NCBI GenBank assembly: GCA_016719105.1
Contig: JADKAQ010000022.1
Location: 62,001-126,000 of the forward strand
From: Gemmatimonadota bacterium
Lineage (GTDB): Bacteria > Gemmatimonadota > Gemmatimonadetes > Gemmatimonadales > Gemmatimonadaceae
DNA length: 64,000 bases
Direction of reading: 5' to 3'
In this document: positions 17,491-25,409 of the stretch, piece after piece
Layout of the letters: each line of letters starts with the position of its first letter
Numbering within the stretch: position 1 is the first letter of the stretch
Translations under genes and position numbers: made by a program
Notes under the pieces: model-generated
Seen by the model: the letters and a program-made list of their open reading frames with translations, nothing else
Database searches by the model: none
Told to the model about the DNA's origin: nothing

Positions 17491-19665
17491 TCAGAAGCTC
17501 GAGCGCACGGAGAGCACGACGTGACGCCCCGCCTCGGGGCGGACGAAGGCGCTGTTGGCCGCCTCGGCGTAAAGTGCGTTGCCGAGGTTGTTGATCCCCA
17601 GCCCCACTTCCTGCGGGCGCCCGGCGATGGTCGCCAGCCGCACGCCGCCGCGCACGTTCACGATGGTGAAGGCGGGGAGCACGCTCCCGATCGGGCTCGT
17701 CCCCAGGTTGATGTCCTGCTGCTCGCCCTGGCGACGCACCGCCCCTTCTGCCCAGAAGCGCCCGCCGCGCGGCCGGTAGCCCAGCGCGGCGTTGAGCTTG
17801 GAGCTGTAGGTCCCGGCCACCGGGATGTCCGGGCGGTCGGGGTTCTTGGTCTCTAGCTTCGTGTAGTTGGTGTTGAGGTCGAATCCGCGCCCCAGGTCCA
17901 CGCGCAGCGTGGCTTCATGCCCGCTGGTGCGCAGCCGCTCCACGTTGATGTTCTGGAACTCGGCCAGCCGCCCGATCGTGCGCCCGGTGGGGCGCGTCAG
18001 GATGCCATCCTTGAGGTTGTTGCGGAAGTAGAACCACTCCGCCTCGACGCGCGCGACGCTCACACGCAGGCCAACGTCCACGTTGGTCGACGTCTCGGCG
18101 TCGAGCCCGGGGTTGGCCACCTGGATCGCCGTCCCATCGGTCGACGGTCCCGAGAAGTAGCGCTCGATCAGGTTCGGCGCGCGGAAGCCGCGCCCGTACG
18201 TCGCCACCGCGCTCACATGATCGGTGAGGCGGTAGATGCCGTTCACGGCGTAGACCGTGGTGCGGTTGTTCGCCTTGAGCCCGGCGACGCTGTCGGGGAG
18301 CCCCGCCGTCTGCCGCGTCTCGGCGTGCACGTCGTGATAGCGCACCCCGGTGATCACCGAGAAGCGCTCGTGCAGGCGCCAGTCGCCCTGCAGGAAGAGG
18401 CCGACGTTGCGCATGTCGGCGTCGGGGAGCGAGGGGCGCGTGCTGGAGCTGATGATCGGGTTGGGGCCAAAGCCCGTCGTGCGCGAGTAGGCCGAATCGT
18501 TGGCGACGGCATCGTCGCGCACGGCGTCCAGCCCGTAGGTGAAGACGACGCGGCTCAGCACCTTCGCCGCCTCCAGTCGCAGCCCCGAGCTCCCGACGTC
18601 GGTCGTGTTGTAGCTGCGGCTGTTGATGACCGCGGTGCGCCCCGGCCCGGTGGGGACGTAGACGTCGACGAACGAGTCGAAGTCGCGCTTGTTCCCCTGC
18701 GTGTAGAGGGAGAGGTCCACGCGGTCGGCGAACGGGAGGCCTAACGACGAGAGGTTGATCCCGGCCGACGTCTTCTGCACCGCCTGCCACGGATAGGTGA
18801 GCTTGATGCGCGTGGAGGTGTCGCCCAGGATGCGGGGCTCCACGAAGCCGAAGCCGGCGTCGCGCGCGACGTAGCGATCGTGCCGGATCCAGGCGTTGCT
18901 GCGCCCCTGCCCGCGCCACGAGGCGTACAGGTTGAGCGAGCGGTCGCGCACGCCGGAGTCGTCGAGCTTGATGCCGTCGGGGAGCGTGAGGTCGCCAAAG
19001 CTCCCGCCGGGGACTTCGTAGTTGCCGGCGTTGCGCAGCGAGCCGCTCCCGGTAAAGGCGAAGGCGCCGCGCGTGACGGTGAGCGATCCGTCGCCACGCT
19101 GCTGCTCACCAGCCCCGGAGTAGCGATAGCCAAGGTTGCCGCGCACGCGCGTCGTGCCGTCGGCGCGGGGCGTGCGGGTGATGAGGTTGATCACCCCGCC
19201 GATGGCGTCGGAGCCGTAGAGCACCGACGACGGGCCGCGTACCACCTCGACCCGCTCGATCTGGTCGACGTCGACCAGGGCGGGGAGCTCGCCAAAGTCC
19301 TGTTGCCGGCGGTTGTTGTTGAGGCGCAGCCCGTCCTGCAGGAGGAGGATGCGCTGTCCGCGCTGGCCGCGGATGGAGGGGCGCCCCTGGTTGGGCCCCG
19401 TCCCCACGACGTCGACCCCCGGGGCCTCGCGCAGGAGGTCGGCGGCGCTGTTGGGCGACTTCTCGCGAATGCTCGCGGAGTCGTACACCGTCACCGGCGC
19501 CGGCACCTGGCGCACGTCGGTCGGCGCGCGGGTCGCGGTCACGGTGACCGTGCGCAGCGTGCGCGTGGAATCGGCTTTCCGCTCTTGTGCGAGCGCAGGG
19601 GAGCTCACGGCGGGCGCCAGAACCAGCGCCACGGCCAGCAGTCGGATAGAGGGGGTGTTAGGCAT
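17491..19665 (-). CDS. TonB-dependent outer-membrane receptor
   Basis: The protein is 724 aa from the ATG at 19665, which begins a signal peptide (MPNTPSIRLLAVALVLAPAV, cleavage near ALAQE). The plug domain is at about residues 45-165: ATRAPTDVRQVPAPVTVYD, LLREAPGVDVVG, RGQRGQRILLLQDGLRLN and VEVVRGPSSVLYGSDAIGGVINLIT, all classic. A 22-strand barrel follows, with the family motif GRGFRAPNLIERYF and NPGLDAETSTNVDVG, ending in a terminal Phe as required for outer-membrane insertion. It resembles the BtuB/CirA group of siderophore, vitamin or metal receptors rather than SusC. I see no B12 riboswitch upstream, and the substrate is unknown. Confidence 0.93.
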   Translation of the reverse strand: MPNTPSIRLLAVALVLAPAVSSPALAQERKADSTRTLRTVTVTATRAPTDVRQVPAPVTVYDSASIREKSPNSAADLLREAPGVDVVGTGPNQGRPSIRGQRGQRILLLQDGLRLNNNRRQQDFGELPALVDVDQIERVEVVRGPSSVLYGSDAIGGVINLITRTPRADGTTRVRGNLGYRYSGAGEQQRGDGSLTVTRGAFAFTGSGSLRNAGNYEVPGGSFGDLTLPDGIKLDDSGVRDRSLNLYASWRGQGRSNAWIRHDRYVARDAGFGFVEPRILGDTSTRIKLTYPWQAVQKTSAGINLSSLGLPFADRVDLSLYTQGNKRDFDSFVDVYVPTGPGRTAVINSRSYNTTDVGSSGLRLEAAKVLSRVVFTYGLDAVRDDAVANDSAYSRTTGFGPNPIISSSTRPSLPDADMRNVGLFLQGDWRLHERFSVITGVRYHDVHAETRQTAGLPDSVAGLKANNRTTVYAVNGIYRLTDHVSAVATYGRGFRAPNLIERYFSGPSTDGTAIQVANPGLDAETSTNVDVGLRVSVARVEAEWFYFRNNLKDGILTRPTGRTIGRLAEFQNINVERLRTSGHEATLRVDLGRGFDLNTNYTKLETKNPDRPDIPVAGTYSSKLNAALGYRPRGGRFWAEGAVRRQGEQQDINLGTSPIGSVLPAFTIVNVRGGVRLATIAGRPQEVGLGINNLGNALYAEAANSAFVRPEAGRHVVLSVRSSF

Positions 19666-19856
19666 GGTCCAAGCTTGTGCTGCACACAACAACCGTTGCA
19701 GTGTGGCTTGTACGTAGTGGATTTGTCGGGCGTTCCCTTACGTGACGACGATCGGTGCGCGGCGGCGCCTGTGATTCAGCGCACGGCCTTCGCTCCGCCT
19801 GGGCGACAGGCTGGAGCATTCGCCAGCTGAAGCGAACCGTCCTTCACCCGCGCGCC

Positions 19857-20192
19857 ATGGCCACCAACGTCGAGATCAAGCGCTACGCGTACCACTTCTG
19901 GTCGTCGCGAAACGGCGTCGACAAGGACCACTCCGTCGCCACCATCACCCTGTTCGACGACACGGAGACGATCGGGATCATCCAGTTCTACGGCGAACTC
20001 GATCCGCTGCCGCCGCCGGAAGTCGCGTCGGATTTCGGGGTGCGGATGTTCTTTCACGTGCGCGAGCTGCCGGCGGTGCTCGACATGCTGCGCAACGAGA
20101 AGCCGGTACGGCTCCAGACCTTCGATGATCCGCAGTTCGTGCGGCTGCGTACGGCGCTGGAGCCGGTGGGGGAGGGGGAGCCGGGGCCGTAG
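19857..20192 (+). CDS. Small conserved protein of unknown function
   Basis: The protein is 111 aa. The ATG at 19857 is chosen because the conserved-looking body (MATNVEIKRYAYHFWSSRNG) starts there; upstream codons read as random. No signal peptide or membrane segment. The sequence alternates short strands (SVATITLFDDTETIGIIQFYG) with a helix (ELPAVLDMLRNEKPVRLQTF), suggesting a small alpha/beta cytosolic protein. I do not recognise the family. It converges on the M6 peptidase gene with a terminator-like hairpin between. Confidence 0.65.
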   Translation: MATNVEIKRYAYHFWSSRNGVDKDHSVATITLFDDTETIGIIQFYGELDPLPPPEVASDFGVRMFFHVRELPAVLDMLRNEKPVRLQTFDDPQFVRLRTALEPVGEGEPGP

Positions 20193-20203
20193 GCGCGTGC
20201 CCG

Positions 20204-20237
20204 GGGCGGGGGAGGTCACCGCCTTCCGCCCCCGCCC
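20204..20237. terminator. Bidirectional terminator hairpin
   Basis: GGGCGGGGG (20204-20212) pairs perfectly with CCCCCGCCC (20229-20237), with a 16-nt loop whose flanks can extend the stem imperfectly. It lies between the convergent stops at 20192 (+) and 20238 (-). No long U-tract is present. Confidence 0.45.
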
Positions 20238-21683
20238 TCACCCAATCGTCACATCCACGCTCATCGTCGGGTCCCCCGGGCGCCCCTTCACCGTGATCGT
20301 CACCCCCGACCACTTCCCCCCGGGGAGGTTGAGCGCCGGGCGCGTCGCCTTGCCGATCGCGCGGCGTGCACCAAACGGAAACAGGTCGCCGCTGTCGCCC
20401 GAGTTCCCCACGTCGAACAGCCCGGCAAGATCACGTTTGCCGTCGGCCTGAATCAGTTCGATCGCCAGGTTCTCCTCGTCGTTGACGTCGTCGACCGTCT
20501 CGTCCACGACATAGACGGCAATCCCCTCGTCAGGCAGGAAGGCGTCCTGCTTCTGGCGCCGGCGATACTCGACGACGATGTACTGCCGGGCCGACATCGT
20601 CTTCCGGTTGACGATCACCAGCGACTGCCCACCCTCGGCGGCGGGCTTCAGTTGCAACCCGGCGGTGGTCTTCGTGACCATGGTCGGCGTGATCCACTTG
20701 TGGAACTGCCGCAGCATCGCGTTAGGCAGGCTCGGCGTCACGCCGCCGTTGCCCCACGAGCCGCTCGCCATCAGGCAGAAGTCACCCAGCCCGTTCGACG
20801 TGGTCTCCTCGTCCTCGCCGGTGTCGTAGAAGTCGGCCCAGCGCGCGGCGAGGTGCCCCCACTCGTGCGCACAGACGCCGACCCCGCAATCTTCAGGCAC
20901 GGTGAGGTAGGTCTTCACCCTGAGCCCCGGCGCCACCACCGGGCTCCCGGGAATCGTCCATTTGTGGCTCCAGATGTCCCCCTTCTCCCCCGTCTCCTCG
21001 GCACCGCGCCCGGCGTGTATGACGAAGAGCGCCGTCACGACCTTCTCCTTGAGCGCGTCGAATGGCGTGAAGTCGACCCCCGCCGCGAGCGCGGCCTTGA
21101 TGGCGTCGGCGGCGAGTCCGGGCGCGTTGCGCGGAAAGGAGTCTTCCATCCCCGACGCCTCGTTGGCGTAGAACGACAAGGGCTGCGGCATGCGGAACCA
21201 GCCATGGACCTCGCCCTGCACGTCGATGCCACTCCCCTTCGCTCCCGGCTTGAAGTTGCTGATGCCGCGGAAGTACTCGCGCATCGACCCCGTGGCGAAG
21301 TCGCGATTGAGGGAGAAGAGCATGCGCTTGTAGTAGCCCGGCGTCTTCTCGATGGCATGCGCCTGGTCGGGGAAGTCGACGAGCAGCACGAGCGTCTTCA
21401 CCACCCCCTTGAGCTGCACCTTGGGGCGATGCAGCGCCTGCGCCCCCCCGGCGGGGCCGTGATCGAGGCTGCCGTCGTCGAGCCCGATGAAGTTCTCGCC
21501 ACGGCGCGCCGAGACCCACACGTCGAAGAACTGCTTGAAGGTCGTCCCCTTGGGGATGCGCCGTTCCTCGAGCAAGGCACGGTAGCGCTGCAGGAGGTCG
21601 TGCATGAGCCGCGGCGAGGGCGGGACGAAGCAGCGCGCCTTGTGACAGGTGAGGTGACGCGACGGACGGAAGAGGCGAAGCAT
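20238..21683 (-). CDS. M6-type (immune inhibitor A-like) metallopeptidase
   Basis: The protein is 481 aa. It has the zinc-binding motif HEWGH within [20 protein letters not shown], followed about 35 residues later by a [10 protein letters not shown] segment typical of the M6 Met-turn. The N-terminal part contains [12 protein letters not shown], the start of M6 catalytic domains. The C-terminal part (about 330-481) is beta-rich ([29 protein letters not shown]), matching the accessory domain of M6 proteins. There is no obvious signal peptide in this reading; the N-terminus ([19 protein letters not shown]) is basic and the true start may differ. It probably degrades proteins outside the cell if exported by another route. 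Confidence 0.82.
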   Translation of the reverse strand: MLRLFRPSRHLTCHKARCFVPPSPRLMHDLLQRYRALLEERRIPKGTTFKQFFDVWVSARRGENFIGLDDGSLDHGPAGGAQALHRPKVQLKGVVKTLVLLVDFPDQAHAIEKTPGYYKRMLFSLNRDFATGSMREYFRGISNFKPGAKGSGIDVQGEVHGWFRMPQPLSFYANEASGMEDSFPRNAPGLAADAIKAALAAGVDFTPFDALKEKVVTALFVIHAGRGAEETGEKGDIWSHKWTIPGSPVVAPGLRVKTYLTVPEDCGVGVCAHEWGHLAARWADFYDTGEDEETTSNGLGDFCLMASGSWGNGGVTPSLPNAMLRQFHKWITPTMVTKTTAGLQLKPAAEGGQSLVIVNRKTMSARQYIVVEYRRRQKQDAFLPDEGIAVYVVDETVDDVNDEENLAIELIQADGKRDLAGLFDVGNSGDSGDLFPFGARRAIGKATRPALNLPGGKWSGVTITVKGRPGDPTMSVDVTIG

Positions 21684-21883
21684 GGAGCCCTCGGGGTTCT
21701 CGTTAGGTCCCGCTGTGGCGGCCGTTCGATCGATATCAGCCCGTGATGACGGCGGTCCTCCGCGTGGTCGCGGCGGCCCGTGCGTGCCGCATCACCTCGC
21801 CAGCGCACCGACGATGCATCGGGCGTCAGGCCGCGGCAAGCCGACGCGAGCGGACTCGGCAAGGCCCCGGCGGGCGACGGCGC

Positions 21884-21939
21884 GCAGCGCCGCGTCACGT
21901 GGCGCCGACGTGCAGCGCCGCGTCACGTGGCGCCGACGA
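21884..21939. repeat. Tandem 28-bp repeat with two CACGTG palindromes
   Basis: Two adjacent copies of a 28-bp unit (21884-21911 and 21912-21939) differ only at the last base. Each holds a CACGTG palindrome (21896-21901 and 21924-21929) flanked by GCGCC-type sequence. They lie in the spacer between the M6 peptidase gene (-) and the metallophosphoesterase gene (+, start 21988). Position and palindromy fit a paired operator, but a random local duplication is also possible. Confidence 0.55.
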
Positions 21940-21987
21940 GTTCGGCACCGTACTCTTTCGTTCCCCCTATCGCCGAGGAACGCCCAC

Positions 21988-23196
21988 ATGACGTCTCCCC
22001 GCCTCGCCGTGTGGATGGCCGTCGCCTGCCTCCCCGGCGCGAGTGGCGTCATCTCGGCGCACCCTGCGGCCCTGCACGGCACCCGTGATACGCGCGTCGC
22101 GCACGAGGTGCGCTCGCGACAAGGCTCGGCGAGCGCCATCCGCGGGCGTCGCCGTCTCCGACCAGGACTCGGTCGTCGTCACCGGCGCCGACGGCGCCTA
22201 CCGCCTGACGAGTGCCCTGCGCACCGGAATCGTCTTTGCCAGCATCCCCGACGGCTACCGCAACACGGGGGCGTTCTGGGCAACGGTGGTCGATGGCGCG
22301 ACGACGGTCGACTTCGCGCTACAGCGTGCGCCGGCCCATGGTGGTCGCCTGACCTTCGTCCACGCCTCCGACACCCACATCGCCCCGGCGTCGGTGGGGC
22401 GCATGCAGCGCCTGCGCGCCCTCGTCGACTCGCTGCGCCCCGACTTCGTCCTCATCACCGGCGACCTGGTGCGCGATGCGCTTCGGGTGGGGGAGGTCGA
22501 AGCGCGCGGTTACTACGACCTCTTTCAGGAGCAGGTCGCGCCCGTGCCGGTTCCGCTCTACACCGTCCCGGGCAATCACGAGATCTTCGGCATCGAGCGC
22601 GACCGCTCCGGCGTCGCCGCCGATCACCCGCTCTACGGCCGCAGCATGTACCGCCACTATCGCGGCCCCGACTACTACTCGTTCAATGCCGGGGGCGTCC
22701 ATTTCGTCGCCCTCAACACGGTCGACATCGACGACACGCGCTACTATGGCCACGTCGACTCGTTGCAGCTGGCATGGCTCGAGCGCGACCTCGCCGTCGT
22801 CCCGGCCGGCACCCCCGTGGTGACCTTCAACCACATCCCGTTCTTCACCGCCGTCGAGACGATCAACGGCTACAACGACGCCCCGCCCGCTCCCAGCGTG
22901 ATCACGGTCAACGGGAAGGCCGCCTTCCGACACACCGTCTCCAACGCGCGCGACGTCATCGCGCGCGTCGCCCCGCATCCGTATCCGCTCGCCCTCGCCG
23001 GTCACATGCGTCCGCGAACTCCTGCGCTACCCCGGCATCGCCACGCGCTTCGATCAGGGCGGCGATCGTTGGAGCCAGCGGTGGTCCATTGATGAACTTC
23101 CCCTCCGGTATCACCCTGTACTCCATCTCTCGCTCGATCGTCGGCGAGGGACGCTTCATCCCCCTCGGTATCGACGCCACCGCGTCCTCGCGCTAA
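21988..23196 (+). pseudogene. Metallophosphoesterase (calcineurin-like), frame-disrupted
   Basis: The ATG at 21988, preceded by GAGGAA, opens a signal peptide (MTSPRLAVWMAVACLPGASG). The remainder needs three frame changes, near 22140, 23009 and 23060. The joined product (about 400 aa) has an N-terminal beta-sandwich (AGVAVSDQDSVVVTGADGAYRL), then the metallophosphoesterase core: HASDTHI, FVLITGDLVRDAL, TVPGNHEIFG, TFNHIPF and ALAGHM (the GDxxD, GNHE, H and GHxH-type metal ligands), then a C-terminal module (VGASGGPLMNFPSGITLYSI). This layout matches secreted calcineurin-like phosphoesterases with a flanking Ig-like domain. Because all metal ligands are conserved, sequence error is as likely as true decay. 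Confidence 0.75.
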
Positions 23197-23240
23197 CCTC
23201 GCATCGGCGCTCCGCACCGCGCCCGGCCAGGCCGCGCGCT

Positions 23241-23275
23241 CCCGTCTCCCGTCTCCCGTCTCCCGTCTCCCGTCT
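23241..23275. repeat. Five tandem copies of the heptamer CCCGTCT
   Basis: Five exact, uninterrupted copies end 4 bp before the ATG at 23280, where a ribosome-binding site would be expected. The run is pyrimidine-only apart from one G per unit, so no Shine-Dalgarno sequence is present on the + strand. Confidence 0.85.
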
Positions 23276-23279
23276 TCCA

Positions 23280-23984
23280 ATGCCCACTCCTCGTCGTCGT
23301 TTCCTCGGCCTGCTCGGCGGCGCCTCGATCCTCGGCGTGACCGGCGCCCCGTCCCTCCTGCACGCCGCCGCGCCGCGCCTCGTGGAGCCGGCACCCCGTC
23401 ACGATCGACCAGACGAGCACCCGCTGCCGATCACCGAAACGTGGGACATGAGCTGGACCGATCGCGTGAACGGGAAGTACCGCGCCGTCTTCGATCGCCC
23501 GAGATCGCCGACGGCGCCGCCTCGTGCGTGCGATCGCTTGGTGCGACATGTACAAGGAGGTCTACGGCACCGAGCGGGCCGAAATGTCTCCCGTCGTCGT
23601 CTTCCGCCACTCGGCCATCGACCTGATCATGAAGGACGAGTACTGGGCGCGCTACGAAGTGGGGAAGGACAACAAGCTGCGCACGAATGAGGGGAAGAAG
23701 TGGCGCCTCACCAACCCGGTAAGCGGCGCGTCGGCTGGGAGCGACGAACGGGCGAAGAAGTACACGTGGAAACGTTTCTCACGAGCGGAGGAACGGTCCT
23801 CGCCTGCGGCTGGGCCTTCCGCTTCGTGGCGTCGCGCATCGCGAAGAAGGACAGGATCGAGAACGCCGAGGCACGCAAGCGCGCGACCGAGCTGATGATC
23901 CCCGGAATCATCATCCAACCGAACGGCATTTTCGCCTGCCTTCGCGCGCAGGAAGCCGGCTGCCACTACATCATGGCCAGCTAG
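23280..23984 (+). pseudogene. Tat-exported DsrE/TusD-like protein, frame-disrupted
   Basis: A twin-arginine-like leader (MPTPRRRFLGLLGGASILG) starts at 23280. The frame then changes near 23500, 23524 and 23766. The joined product (about 235 aa) contains WDMSWTDRVNGKYRAVFD, then RAIAWCDMYKEVYG, HSAIDLIMKDEYW, then FLTSGGTVLACGWAFR and LMIPGIIIQPNGIFACLRAQEAGCHYI. The final part, with a VPGxxxxPxGxxxxxxxQxxGxxYI pattern, resembles DsrE/DsrF/TusD sulfur-relay-fold proteins; the Tat leader suggests a periplasmic variant. Each change removes one base, unlike most others nearby. Function is inferred from weak similarity. Confidence 0.55.
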
Positions 23985-24095
23985 GCAATCGGGCGGGCTC
24001 TTCCTCTTGCACACCGGAGTGCATACGAAATATTGCGGGACCTCCCCTCCCACCGTATTTCGCCGTCCCCCCCGCGGATGCAGGAGCGTCATTAC

Positions 24096-25229
24096 ATGTC
24101 CGGAGCCCTTGCTCGACTGGCCCCCGCCGGTGCACGAGTCGTCCTCGCCCTGGCAGTGGGCGTCCTGGTCCTGACGCCGGAAGTCGGCGCGCAGCAGCAG
24201 GGTGGAGCGCGCACGAACGGCACTCGCCGCCCCGCCCCCACCACGCGCGCCGAGTCGCTGTACGTCAGCGCCGATCCCGCCGATCACTCGACGCGCGATT
24301 GGGCTGAAGACATCAAGAACCGCGAAGCGATCGACAGTACCTACGCCGCCCGCAGCGCGGGGGTGATGGACTTCAAGAAGATCACCTATCGCTCGCCGGT
24401 GGGTGACATGGACATCCCGGCCTTCCTCTTCCAGCCGCTCAACAAGCGCGGGCAAGGGCACGCCGCCATGATCTGGGTGCATGGCGGCGTGCACCTCGTG
24501 GGGGGCGACGATGCTTCCGTTCGTGAAGGAGGCGGTCGAGCGCGGCTATGTCGTCATCGCCCCGGACTATCGCGGAAGCACTGGCTACGGCGAGGCGCAC
24601 TACCGCGCGATCGACTACGGGGCCAAGGAAGTCGACGACGTCTACGGCGCCTACGACTATCTCAAGACGCTGCCGCACGTCGATGCCGAGCGGGTGGGCG
24701 TCATGGGATGGAGCCACGGAGGCTTCATCACCGCGCACCTCCTGTTCCGCGGCGACACGCCGCTCAAGGCCGGCGCCGCGATCGTCCCGGTGACCAATCT
24801 CGTCTTCCGTTTGGTTAAGGCCGCGCTACCAGCGCGACTTCTCCACGCAGCCTGGGCTGCGCGGGCTCCCGCACGAGAAGCAGGACGAGTACATCAAGCG
24901 CTCGCCGCTCTATTCGGTCGAGAAGCTGCAGCGTCCCATCCTCGTGCACGTGGCCACCAACGACGAGGACGTGAACTACGTCGAGGACCAGCAGATCGTC
25001 TGGAAGCTGCGCGCCCTCAAGCCCGACCGAAACGAAGGTCTACGTCGACCCCGCCCCTGGGGGCTGCGGTGGCCACGCCTTCAGCCGACGCGTCGACTCC
25101 AAGACGCTGGAGCGCGTCGATTCGCCCGAGCAGATCGACGCGTGGACCCGCACCTGGACCTTCTTCGAGTGGAACCTGCGTCCCTATCTCGACCTCTCGA
25201 AGCCGCAGCCGCCGCTCCGCACGCGGTAG
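24096..25229 (+). pseudogene. S9 family (prolyl oligopeptidase-type) hydrolase, frame-disrupted
   Basis: The ATG at 24096 is preceded by CAGGAG and begins a signal peptide (MSGALARLAPAGARVVLALAV, cleavage after VGAQQ). Frame changes are needed near 24500-24505 (one extra G in a run of six), near 24815 and near 25022-25024 (one extra C). The joined product (about 375 aa) is a single alpha/beta-hydrolase domain without a propeller: WVHGGVH, APDYRGSTGYGEAHY, GWSHGGFITAH (nucleophile Ser), VHVATNDEDVNY (acid) and PGGCGGHAFSRRVD (His). It is a dienelactone-hydrolase-like S9 relative. It lies 180 bp upstream of the SusC-like receptor, a common pairing for peptide uptake loci. Confidence 0.78.
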
Positions 25230-25397
25230 GAGGCGAACGCGCGCGGCCCGACGGGGCGCCGCGCGCCGCCACACCTGCACCTGACGGTCGATCGCGACCC
25301 GTCCCACGTGACTTGCCCTGATTGCCGCTGCTTCGAAATCGTGTACCGCTGCCCCCCGACGTCCCGTTCGACCCTCCCTCCCCCCACCTGACGCACC

Positions 25398-25403
25398 AGG
25401 AGG
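25398..25403 (+). promoter_or_regulatory. Strong ribosome-binding site for the SusC-like gene
   Basis: AGGAGG lies 6 nt before the ATG at 25410. It is the closest match to the Shine-Dalgarno consensus that I noted in the window and fixes the start codon. Confidence 0.75.
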
Positions 25404-25409
25404 AGCTTC

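Noticed and set aside
19666..19760. Cobalamin or other riboswitch before the TonB receptor gene
   Set aside because: The leader is short and lacks the B12-box or another conserved aptamer core that I can recognise.
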